Shown: in pieces, positions 22,715 through 30,241 of the stretch
Position numbering within the stretch: the stretch's first letter is position 1
Layout: each line of letters begins with the position of its first letter
Assembly: GCF_000282195.1 (NCBI RefSeq)
Contig: NZ_AKJT01000112.1
Coordinates: 1-36,769 of the forward strand
Length of the DNA stretch: 36,769 nt
DNA from: Pseudomonas sp. GM18
GTDB taxonomy: Bacteria > Pseudomonadota > Gammaproteobacteria > Pseudomonadales > Pseudomonadaceae
Reading direction: 5' to 3'
Notes under the pieces: model-generated
The model's input: the letters and a program-made list of their open reading frames with translations, nothing else
What the model was told of the DNA's origin: nothing
The model's database searches: none
Program-made: the position numbers and the translations under genes

Positions 22715-23976
22715 TGAAACCCAGTCGGCTGTTCTGGAAACTGTTCCTGGCGTTTTGGCTCGCCACCAGCCTGACGTTCTTTGTCGGGGTGGGCATTCTG
22801 GTGCTAGGCAGTTTCGGGCGGCCTGGAGATCCTCATCTGGAGGCCATCCTGAGCAGCGAAGAGCAGCTGCTGCGACAGTTCGGCGTCGAGTCGGGCAAGC
22901 AGTTCCTGGTGGTGTGGCGGCACCCCGGTGACGAAGCCATTGGTGTCTATGACAGCGCCGGTCAACTGCTGGCCGGGTCGCCTGTCCCGCGGCCGGCCTT
23001 TGAACGATCGGTCATCAGCAAGGACGGTCTGACCCTGTCGCTCAGATCCTCACACCCCCTTGGCAAAGAAGGTGACCAAGGGCCGGGGCGTTCGATTCCG
23101 TTGATCATCGGCACGCTGATGAGTGCGCTGTTCAGCGGGTATATGGCGTATTACCTGGCGTGGCCGTTGGCCTATCTCAGGCGGGCGATGAGCGACGTGG
23201 CTCAGGGGCGCTTCGAAACCCGGGTCAAGCCGATGATGGGCGGGCGCCGCGATGAAATCGTCGATCTGGCCGAAGACTGCGACCGAATGGCCAACCAGCT
23301 GAAATTGCTGGTGGAGGCCCAGCAACACCTGTTGCACGACATCTCTCACGAACTGCGTTCACCGTTGACGCGCATGCAAGCGGCCATCGGGCTGTTGCAG
23401 CAAGAACCGGCCCGCCAGGAAATGGTGGAGCGCATTCAGCGCGAATCGGTGCGCATGGATACGCTGATCGAAGCGTTGTTGACCCTGGCGCGCATGCAGG
23501 GCCGGCCCGAGAGTATCGACCGCGAGCCACTCGACATCATCGAGTTGCTGGCGGTGATCGTCGAGGACGCGCAATTCGAGGCGGGAATGAAAGGTTGCCG
23601 GGTCAGCCTGCAGGCTTGCCCGGCCTTTGTCAGTCGGGTCAGCGGCGAGTTGCTGTATCGGTGCTTCGAGAACGTCATCCGCAACGCGGTGCGCCATACC
23701 AGGCCGATGACGACGGTTGTCGTGTCGGCTGAGGTCAATCTCGACGCAGACTGCCTGACGGTGCTGATCACCGATCAGGGGCCGGGTGTTGAAAACGAGC
23801 GGCTGCAGAGCATTTTCCACCCGTTCGAGCGCGGCCTGAACGAGGCCAGTGCCGGTTTCGGCCTGGGCCTGGCGATTGCCTCAAGGGCCGTGGAAATGCA
23901 CGGCGGCACGATTGTGGCGCGCAACGAGCCGTCCGCTGGGCTGAGCGTGGAAATCAGCTTGCCCCGTCAGGCGTGA
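22711..23976 (+). CDS. cpxA: CpxA-like sensor histidine kinase
   Basis: A 421-residue kinase. Membrane helix 1 is about residues 10-33, a short periplasmic domain about 34-128, and helix 2 about 129-150. HAMP follows, then the dimerisation helix with phosphoacceptor H213 (LHDISHELRSPL). The ATPase domain has N-box ENVIRNAVRHT (320-330), G1 DQGPGV and G2 GFGLGLAI. The periplasmic sensor of roughly 95 residues is short compared with E. coli CpxA. All catalytic motifs are present. It overlaps the regulator gene and should phosphorylate its product in response to envelope stress. Confidence 0.85.
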   Translation: MMKPSRLFWKLFLAFWLATSLTFFVGVGILVLGSFGRPGDPHLEAILSSEEQLLRQFGVESGKQFLVVWRHPGDEAIGVYDSAGQLLAGSPVPRPAFERSVISKDGLTLSLRSSHPLGKEGDQGPGRSIPLIIGTLMSALFSGYMAYYLAWPLAYLRRAMSDVAQGRFETRVKPMMGGRRDEIVDLAEDCDRMANQLKLLVEAQQHLLHDISHELRSPLTRMQAAIGLLQQEPARQEMVERIQRESVRMDTLIEALLTLARMQGRPESIDREPLDIIELLAVIVEDAQFEAGMKGCRVSLQACPAFVSRVSGELLYRCFENVIRNAVRHTRPMTTVVVSAEVNLDADCLTVLITDQGPGVENERLQSIFHPFERGLNEASAGFGLGLAIASRAVEMHGGTIVARNEPSAGLSVEISLPRQA

Positions 23977-23978
23977 TC

Positions 23979-23993
23979 TTTACACGATATTAC
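23979..23993 (-). promoter_or_regulatory. Candidate CpxR box upstream of the 148-residue protein gene
   Basis: On the minus strand this reads GTAAT-N5-GTAAA, one base from the CpxR consensus and with the same spacing as the box at 21944. It begins three bases after the kinase stop codon and about 90 bases before the small gene. If real, the small protein is a target of the two-component pair. Short motif, so modest confidence. Confidence 0.4.
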
Positions 23994-24083
23994 ATTGGCT
24001 TGACGGCTCTGTACGCCTCGCCTCAGTAGACTTCCCGCTCAAACTTACTCAGCGTTTGCTGATGTTTTAGAGTGGAGGTGGTC

Positions 24084-24530
24084 ATGTTTCTGGTTCATAA
24101 AAAGGGTTTCGTTTCCGGCAAGAAAATGGTCGACGGGCTTGTGCCCTACGACTTCTTTTGCGAAGACAATCCGGCCATCAACCTGTTCGTGTTTACGGGC
24201 TCCGCCGCGAAAGGCAAAGCGGTCGAAGAGCAGACACTCTGGGGCTTTACCCGTCTGGAGCGTTTCGAGGCGCTGACCGGCACCCTGGTGTCGAACAAAA
24301 AAAATGAGGGCTGGTTTCAAACCGTCAATGTGCTCACCGGGCCGGCCCAGAACGGCACTCAAAGCGTGAAATTTCAGCGGGTGCTGAAAATCATCAAGCA
24401 TGCCGTATCGGGCCGTGTCGCCAGCAAGGCTGAATACGAGATCCAGACCGATGAAGGCGACACCTACTTCACCCGCCAGCTTTTAGCGGCAGACAGCGCA
24501 CAAACCATCATCTATGCGGCGGATCAATAA
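24084..24530 (+). CDS. Hypothetical cytoplasmic protein downstream of cpxA
   Basis: A 148-residue protein of no family I recognise. There is no signal peptide, membrane helix or lipobox. The composition is balanced, with many aromatic and charged residues and apparent beta-rich character (MFLVHKKGFVSGKKMVDGLV at the start, YEIQTDEGDTYFTRQLL near the end). ATG at 24084 is preceded by GGAGG, a strong ribosome-binding site; GTG at 24072 is in frame but contains that site. It lies between the CpxA-like kinase and a Fur-boxed receptor, with a CpxR-like box before it. A stress-induced accessory role is only a guess. Confidence 0.65.
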   Translation: MFLVHKKGFVSGKKMVDGLVPYDFFCEDNPAINLFVFTGSAAKGKAVEEQTLWGFTRLERFEALTGTLVSNKKNEGWFQTVNVLTGPAQNGTQSVKFQRVLKIIKHAVSGRVASKAEYEIQTDEGDTYFTRQLLAADSAQTIIYAADQ

Positions 24531-24580
24531 CTCGTCAGTTAATAATTGTAAGGGGGATTTACTGGAAATATATCGCATAA

Positions 24581-24599
24581 TACAATGAGAATCATTACT
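24581..24599. promoter_or_regulatory. Fur box of the TonB-dependent receptor gene
   Basis: TACAATGAGAATCATTACT matches the 19-base Fur consensus (GATAATGATAATCATTATC) at 14 positions, including the central AATGA-AATCATTA core. A -10-like CATAAT (24576-24581) abuts it. It is the only such site seen in the window and points to iron-repressed expression of the receptor. Confidence 0.7.
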
Positions 24600-24661
24600 A
24601 CTAACTCATTGAGTGCGACGTCTTGAGCCAGCCCCATCCCTTTGCCCGCCGCAAGGTCTTC

Positions 24662-26749
24662 ATGAAACACGCGTTGCCAACACTGTCCTGCGTCATGTTT
24701 GCCAGCCCTTTATGGGCACAGGAACCCATCGAACTGCCGACCACTGATATTCAGGCAAGCCGCGTCAATCCAGACGCGAGCTACACCACTTCGCAAGCCA
24801 GCACGGCGAGCAAAAGCAATGTGCCGATCAAGGAAGAGGCGCAATCGGTCAATGTGGTGACGCAGCAAACCCTGGCCGACTATCAGGTACGCTCGCTGGA
24901 TGACGCCATGAAGTTCGTCAGCGGCGTCAGTCAGGGCAATACCTTGGGCAACTCTCGGGACTCGCTGGTCAAGCGCGGTTTCGGCACCAACGATGACGGC
25001 TCGATCCTGCGCGATGGCGTGCGTTCCAATCTGGGGCACAACTTCAGCGCCACGACAGATCGCATCGAAGTGCTCAAAGGGCCTGCGTCGATGTTGTACG
25101 GCGCGCTGGAGCCGGGCGGATTGATCAACGTGATCAGCAAGAAGCCTGAATACACCCAAAGCACGACCCTCAGCGGCTCGGCCTATAGCGAAGGCGGCGG
25201 CACCATGGCCGTGGACACCACCGGGCCTCTTGGCGATACAGGCCTGGCCTATCGCCTGATTGCCGAACGCGGTCATGAGGATTACTGGCGCAACTACGGC
25301 GTGAATGAGAGCACCCTGGTCGCGCCATCGCTGACCTGGACCGGCGACCGCGCCAGCCTGACGCTGAGCTACGAATACAATGAATACTCCAATCCCTTCG
25401 ACCGCGGCACCGTGTTCACCAACGGTCATCCGGCGGACATCGACTACGACAAGCGCCTCGACGAAAAATGGGCCAAAAGCGTCGGTATCCGTGAAGTGGC
25501 CACCGCGCGTTTCGAGTATCAGTTGAATGACGATTGGAAAACCCGCGTCACCTACGGCTGGAACAACGACCGCTACAGCCTCTCGATTGCCCAGCCGAGT
25601 TCGTTGACTGGTAACAACCTGCGACGTGCTGCCAACGGCGCTCACTACGATGATGAGACCCGTTACGCCAGTTGGGACTTCATCGGCCAGCAGGAACTGT
25701 TCGGCCAGCGTCATGACCTGCTGATCGGCGCGGACACCGAAGCGTCGGACCAATTCCGCGGCAAAACCTACCGCAATACCGCGCAGTCGGGCTTCAACAT
25801 CACCTCGCCGGTTTATGGTCGCTTGGCCGAGCCGAGTGTTGTCAGCGCCAGCCAAAGCGACCTGAGTAACCAGCTGACCTCCAGCTCTGTGTACTTCAAG
25901 GATAATTGGCACCTCGATGATCGCTGGATCCTGGTCCTCGGTGGTCGCCAGCAGCATTACGATCAGTACAGCGATCAGGGGCGCGGCAGCAGCTACACGG
26001 TCAACCGCGACGATAACGGCGATGCCTTCGTGCCGTTTATGGGCCTGGTCTACAAGGCCACCGATAGCTTGTCGCTGTATGGCAACTACAGCCGTTCGTT
26101 CAAGCCCAATACCGATGTCGACGATGCCGGCCACACCTTCGATCCGGAGGAGGGCCGCAGCTACGAGGTCGGCGCGAAGTACGATCCGCTGCCGGGGCTG
26201 AACATCAACCTGGCGCTGTTCGACATCGTCAAGGAAAACGTCGTGACCACCCAAACGGTGAATGGCGTGAGCCTTTCGGAGGCGGCGGGCAAGGTCGGTT
26301 CACAGGGCCTGGAGCTGGACATTACCGGGCGTGTGGCTGAGCGCTGGGACCTGATCGGCACCTACGCTTACACCCACACGGAAATCCTTGATGACCCGGA
26401 TGACGAAGGTCATCGCCTCGCCAACGCGCCGAAGCACACCGCGAGCCTGTACCTCACGCATCACCTGAACGTCCCGGCGGAGTTCGGAGCCTGGCACACC
26501 GGTGCCGGCGCGCGTTACGTCGGCGAGCGCGCCGCCAACAACGCCAACGATTTCTGGCTGAGCAGCTACACCGTGGCCGATGCCTTCGTGCGCTGGGAGT
26601 CGCCGTTGTTCGGGTACAAGACTTCGCTGCAATTCAACGTCGACAACCTGTTCGACAAACAGTACTACCCGTCCTCCACCGGCAGCCAACTGGCGGTCAA
26701 TGTCGGCGAGCCGCGCACGGCACGCCTCAGCGCCAGTGTGACATTCTGA
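24662..26749 (+). CDS. TonB-dependent siderophore receptor
   Basis: A 695-residue outer-membrane receptor. The signal peptide ends at about residue 19 (FASPLWA). The plug domain includes EEAQSVNVVTQQTLAD, IEVLKGPASMLYGALEPGGLINVISKKP and nearby conserved turns. The 22-strand barrel ends in a C-terminal Phe (RLSASVTF). There is no N-terminal signalling (STN) domain, so it is a simple importer and not a FecA- or FpvA-type transducer. The start at 24662 gives a normal signal peptide with AAGG upstream; TTG at 24623 would add 13 residues. The plug resembles ferric-hydroxamate-type receptors, but the ligand cannot be assigned. Confidence 0.88.
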   Translation: MKHALPTLSCVMFASPLWAQEPIELPTTDIQASRVNPDASYTTSQASTASKSNVPIKEEAQSVNVVTQQTLADYQVRSLDDAMKFVSGVSQGNTLGNSRDSLVKRGFGTNDDGSILRDGVRSNLGHNFSATTDRIEVLKGPASMLYGALEPGGLINVISKKPEYTQSTTLSGSAYSEGGGTMAVDTTGPLGDTGLAYRLIAERGHEDYWRNYGVNESTLVAPSLTWTGDRASLTLSYEYNEYSNPFDRGTVFTNGHPADIDYDKRLDEKWAKSVGIREVATARFEYQLNDDWKTRVTYGWNNDRYSLSIAQPSSLTGNNLRRAANGAHYDDETRYASWDFIGQQELFGQRHDLLIGADTEASDQFRGKTYRNTAQSGFNITSPVYGRLAEPSVVSASQSDLSNQLTSSSVYFKDNWHLDDRWILVLGGRQQHYDQYSDQGRGSSYTVNRDDNGDAFVPFMGLVYKATDSLSLYGNYSRSFKPNTDVDDAGHTFDPEEGRSYEVGAKYDPLPGLNINLALFDIVKENVVTTQTVNGVSLSEAAGKVGSQGLELDITGRVAERWDLIGTYAYTHTEILDDPDDEGHRLANAPKHTASLYLTHHLNVPAEFGAWHTGAGARYVGERAANNANDFWLSSYTVADAFVRWESPLFGYKTSLQFNVDNLFDKQYYPSSTGSQLAVNVGEPRTARLSASVTF

Positions 26750-26765
26750 TCGCACTGCCTTGACG

Positions 26766-26799
26766 CGCTGCCCCGTTCTGCTCGTGGAACGGGGCAGCG
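26766..26799. terminator. Strong hairpin between convergent receptor and baeR genes
   Basis: A perfect 13-bp stem, CGCTGCCCCGTTC with GAACGGGGCAGCG, closes over an 8-base loop. It lies between the converging stops of the receptor gene and baeR. No T-run follows on either strand, so it may stop polymerase imperfectly or serve as an mRNA 3' end stabiliser for both transcripts. Confidence 0.6.
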
Positions 26800-26823
26800 G
26801 TCATCCTCAGCCTCGACGACGCA

Positions 26824-27507
26824 TCAGGCGTCAACGAGTTGAAACCGATAACCCACCCCATACAACGATTCAATCGGATGCTCCCCCGGGCAGGCCTGTT
26901 CAAGCTTGCGCCGCAGATTGCGGATATGGCTGTCGACCGTGCGGTCGGTGACCACCCGGTGATCGGAGTAGATTCGGTCGAGCAACTGATCCCGGGAAAA
27001 CACCCGTCCCGGCGCGCGGGCGAGGGTGTTGAGCAGGCGCAGTTCCAGCGGTGTCAGGTCCAACGTGATGCCGTCGAGGGAGGCCAGGTACTGTTCTTCG
27101 TCAATCTGTAGGCGCGGTGGTGCAGACGTCAAAAGCTGCGGGCCGCGCCGCAGGATGGCTTTGACCCTGGCCACCACTTCACGGGGGCTGAAGGGTTTGC
27201 AGATGTAGTCGTCGGCGCCCAGCTCCAGCCCGAGCAGGCGATCCACTTCTTCGACGCGGGCGGTGATCATGATGATCGGCACGGCACTGAAGCTGCGCAG
27301 TTCCTTGCACACTTGCAGGCCGTCGCGCCCAGGCAGCATCAGGTCGAGCAGGATCAGCCGCGGTTCACGGGCATGGACCGCCGGCACCACTTCCAGACCG
27401 TTGTCCAGGCACTGGGTCGCATAGCCGGCGGCACTCAGGTAATCGCGCATCAATGCGGCCAGTTTGGGCTCGTCTTCGACGATCAGGATCGGGTTGTCGT
27501 TGACCAT
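26824..27507 (-). CDS. baeR: BaeR-like response regulator
   Basis: A 227-residue OmpR/PhoB-family regulator. The receiver domain has ILIVEDEPKLA, phosphoacceptor D55 (LILLDLMLP) and K104 (CKPFSPRE). The winged helix has RTVDSHIRNLRRKLE and ends GVGYRFQ. It follows baeS by three bases, in the same order as E. coli baeSR. BaeR-type regulators activate RND drug-efflux genes; here the pump operon is divergent, 113 bases from baeS, so it is the obvious target. Confidence 0.87.
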   Translation of the reverse strand: MVNDNPILIVEDEPKLAALMRDYLSAAGYATQCLDNGLEVVPAVHAREPRLILLDLMLPGRDGLQVCKELRSFSAVPIIMITARVEEVDRLLGLELGADDYICKPFSPREVVARVKAILRRGPQLLTSAPPRLQIDEEQYLASLDGITLDLTPLELRLLNTLARAPGRVFSRDQLLDRIYSDHRVVTDRTVDSHIRNLRRKLEQACPGEHPIESLYGVGYRFQLVDA

Positions 27508-27510
27508 GGT

Positions 27511-28929
27511 TCAGGTGTTCCGTGGCAGGCGCAGGGTCAGCCAAAGGCCACCCAAAGGTGAATGATCGGCACTGAGGCTGCCGCCGTGGGCCAGGGCGAT
27601 GCTGTGACAGATCGCCAGCCCCAGACCGGCGCCACCACTGGCGCGGTTGCGTGAGGTTTCGCCACGGTAGAAACGCTCGAACAGCCGCGGCAACTGATCC
27701 GCGTCGACCCCGGGGCCGGAATCAAGGAAATCGATGCGCACGACGTCGCCCTCGCTGGCTGCGCGAATACGCAGCACACCGCCCTCATCGGTATAACGCA
27801 CGGCGTTTTCCAGCAGATTGCTGAACAGTTGCTGCAAGCGCTTGGGGTCGGCCTCCAGCCGCAGCGGTGGTGCCGGCAGCTCCAGCTCCAGGCGCAAATG
27901 CCGGGCATTGCAGCGTTCCTGGAACATCGCCACGCTACTGTCCAACAACTCGTTGAGATCGCACTCGCTCTTGCGGTAAGTCAGCGCGCCCACATCGGCC
28001 AAAGACAGCTCATACAGGTCATCCACCAGTTTGCTGAGCATGCCGACTTCGCTTTGCAGTGATTTCATCGACGACTGATCGAGAGTGCGCACACCGTCCT
28101 CGATGGCCTCCAGCTCACCGCGCAACACCGACAGCGGGGTGCGCAGTTCATGGGAAACATCGGCCATGAACTCCCGGCGCATTTTTTCGTTGCGCTCCAG
28201 CGTATACGCCAGCTGATTGAAGTCACGGGCTAACTGACCGACTTCGTCATTGGAGGACACCGCCACCCGGTTGCTGTATTCCCCGGCAGCCAGTCGGTGC
28301 GTGGCGGCGGCCACCCGCTTGACCGGGTCAAGCAAGGTGCGGGCGATCCACCAGGCGATCAGCATCGCCAGCAGCAACGAGAACACGCCCACGGCCAGAC
28401 TGGTGCGCAACAGGTACAGGCGAAAGCGTTCGCCGCCGGCTTCGGTCACGTTCTGGAACGGCGTCACCGCCAGCCAGCCGACGGTTTTACCGGCGACCTC
28501 GATCGGGCGCATCAGGGCGTCGTCGGCAATTGCCGAATAGCCCATGACCAGCTGCTTTTGCTGATCCAGCAGGGCGAGGCGAAACACCGCGCCGGTCAGG
28601 TCGGACGTGGGCAGGTTCGGCCGATGCGGGTCGGTGAAATCCACGCCCGGCTCCGGCCGCATGAGGTCGAACCAGCGATCCGGCTGGTTGCGCAGGAATT
28701 CCCAGTTGCCTTCGCGCTCGTAGGCACTGGCCAGGCGCGGCAGCACCGGGGTCATGCGCAGCAGGGCTTGTTCGTTGAGGTAGTCGAGGAAGCCTTTGCC
28801 AAAGCTCCAGCCGTTGGCCAGCCCCATGCTCAGGATGACAAACAGCACGCTGGCCAGTACCGCAATAAACAGCTTGGTGGAGATACTCAGTTTCATGGGC
28901 TCGGGCAGGTCGGTGAATGGCCCGCTCAT
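27511..28929 (-). CDS. baeS: BaeS-like sensor histidine kinase
   Basis: A 472-residue kinase. Membrane helices are at about 18-38 and 174-196, enclosing a periplasmic sensor of roughly 135 residues (EGNWEFLRNQPDRWF resembles E. coli BaeS). HAMP is about 197-248. The phosphoacceptor is H260 (MADVSHELRTPLSVLRGELE). The ATPase domain has NLLENAVRYTDEGG, DSGPGV and GGAGLGLAI. The long stretch around the H-box and the G2 region closely follow BaeS. ATG at 28929 has AGGG before it; ATG at 28896 (MKLSISTKLF) gives the more usual N-terminus. Senses envelope-damaging or toxic compounds. Confidence 0.86.
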   Translation of the reverse strand: MSGPFTDLPEPMKLSISTKLFIAVLASVLFVILSMGLANGWSFGKGFLDYLNEQALLRMTPVLPRLASAYEREGNWEFLRNQPDRWFDLMRPEPGVDFTDPHRPNLPTSDLTGAVFRLALLDQQKQLVMGYSAIADDALMRPIEVAGKTVGWLAVTPFQNVTEAGGERFRLYLLRTSLAVGVFSLLLAMLIAWWIARTLLDPVKRVAAATHRLAAGEYSNRVAVSSNDEVGQLARDFNQLAYTLERNEKMRREFMADVSHELRTPLSVLRGELEAIEDGVRTLDQSSMKSLQSEVGMLSKLVDDLYELSLADVGALTYRKSECDLNELLDSSVAMFQERCNARHLRLELELPAPPLRLEADPKRLQQLFSNLLENAVRYTDEGGVLRIRAASEGDVVRIDFLDSGPGVDADQLPRLFERFYRGETSRNRASGGAGLGLAICHSIALAHGGSLSADHSPLGGLWLTLRLPRNT

Positions 28930-29042
28930 TTAGGCCCTGGCGCGACGAAGATTCAAGGGCGGCGGGCAATCTTCAATTTTCCTGCACATTTGCCTCGCAG
29001 TATGGCGCCTGGCTTCAGCCATCCCGTCTTGCAGAGGCATAT

Positions 29043-30239
29043 ATGTCGACCAAACTTTTCGCCAAATCCCTGGTGACCGCCGCGGTTTTACTGTCCTTGA
29101 TCGTGCTGTTCGTGCTGAGCGGTTGCTCCCCTGGCGCATCTGCGCCTGTGGTCGAGCCGGCCAAGGTTTCAGTGATCACGGTGCAGCCCAAAAGCCAGGC
29201 GCTGACCACGGAGCTGGCCGGGCGCACGCAGGCGTTCATGGTCGCCGAGATTCGCCCGCAGGTTGGCGGTATCGTCCAACAGCGACTGTTTGTCGAAGGC
29301 GCCGAGGTCAAGGCCGGGCAGGCGCTGTATCAACTGGATGCCGCGCCTTACAAGGCCGCGCTGGCTGAAGCGCAGGCGACCCTGGCCAAGGCTCGCGCCA
29401 CGTTGAAGTCGGCCCAGGCCACCGCCAAGCGTAATGCCCAATTGGCGAAGATTGATGCCATCAGCCAGCAGGACAACGAGGACGCTCAGGCCAGTCTGCT
29501 GACCGCCGAGGCTGAACTGCAAGTGGCGCAGGCCGGCGTGGATAGCGCACGAATCAATCTGGCGTATACCCGTATCAGCTCGCCCGTCAGCGGGCGCATC
29601 GAAACCTCGACCGTCACCCCCGGCGCATTGGTGGTGGCCAATCAGGACAGCGCGCTGACCACAGTGCAGCAACTGGACCCGATCTACGTTGACGTCACGC
29701 AATCGACCACCGAACTGTTGCGCCTCAAACGCGACCTGGCCAGCGGCGTGTTGCAAAGCAATGGCGAAGGCGAAGCGCGGATCAGCCTCAAGCTCGATGA
29801 CGGCAGCACGTACACCCATGAAGGCCGCTTGAAATTCAGCGGGGTCAGCGTCAACGAGGGCACCGGCACTGTGACCCTGCGGGCGGAAATCGCCAACCCG
29901 GACCGGCTGTTGCTGCCGGGCATGTATGTGCGGGCGGTGCTGGAACAGGCCCGGGACGATCAGGCGATCCTGATCCCGCAGCAGGCGGTGACCCGCAGCG
30001 CCAGTGGCGTGACATCGGTATTGCTGGTGGTCAACGGCAAGGTCGAGCAACGCGTGCTGACCATCGACCGCGCTGTGGGCAACCAGTGGTGGGTCACCTC
30101 CGGCCTGACGGCGGGTGACCAGGTGATTGTCGAAGGCGGGCAGAAAGTCCGGGTCGGCGCCCCGGTGCTGGCGCAGAACCCCGGTACTCGCAGCCGCACG
30201 CCGCAATCGGCACGTACCGTCATTGCGCAGGAGGGTTGA
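29043..30239 (+). CDS. RND efflux periplasmic adaptor lipoprotein (MexA/AcrA type)
   Basis: A 398-residue membrane-fusion protein. The lipobox VLSGC sets lipidated C28. The biotinyl-lipoyl half-motifs are seen as AEIRPQVGGIVQQRLFVEGAEVKAGQALYQLD and ARINLAYTRISSPVSGRI, with a long alpha-hairpin between them. The beta-barrel and membrane-proximal domains follow. ATG at 29043 has AGAGG upstream. It bridges the inner-membrane pump encoded two bases downstream and the outer-membrane factor encoded after that. The divergent baeS shares its 113-base control region. Confidence 0.9.
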   Translation: MSTKLFAKSLVTAAVLLSLIVLFVLSGCSPGASAPVVEPAKVSVITVQPKSQALTTELAGRTQAFMVAEIRPQVGGIVQQRLFVEGAEVKAGQALYQLDAAPYKAALAEAQATLAKARATLKSAQATAKRNAQLAKIDAISQQDNEDAQASLLTAEAELQVAQAGVDSARINLAYTRISSPVSGRIETSTVTPGALVVANQDSALTTVQQLDPIYVDVTQSTTELLRLKRDLASGVLQSNGEGEARISLKLDDGSTYTHEGRLKFSGVSVNEGTGTVTLRAEIANPDRLLLPGMYVRAVLEQARDDQAILIPQQAVTRSASGVTSVLLVVNGKVEQRVLTIDRAVGNQWWVTSGLTAGDQVIVEGGQKVRVGAPVLAQNPGTRSRTPQSARTVIAQEG

Positions 30240-30241
30240 AC

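Noticed and set aside
24538..24552. GTTAA-N5-GTAAG as a third CpxR-type box before the receptor gene
   Set aside because: Two mismatches from consensus in an AT-rich region that already carries a good Fur box.
24710..26254. 514-codon open frame antisense to the TonB-dependent receptor gene
   Set aside because: No domain, signal or ribosome-binding site; long antisense frames are common in GC-rich genes.
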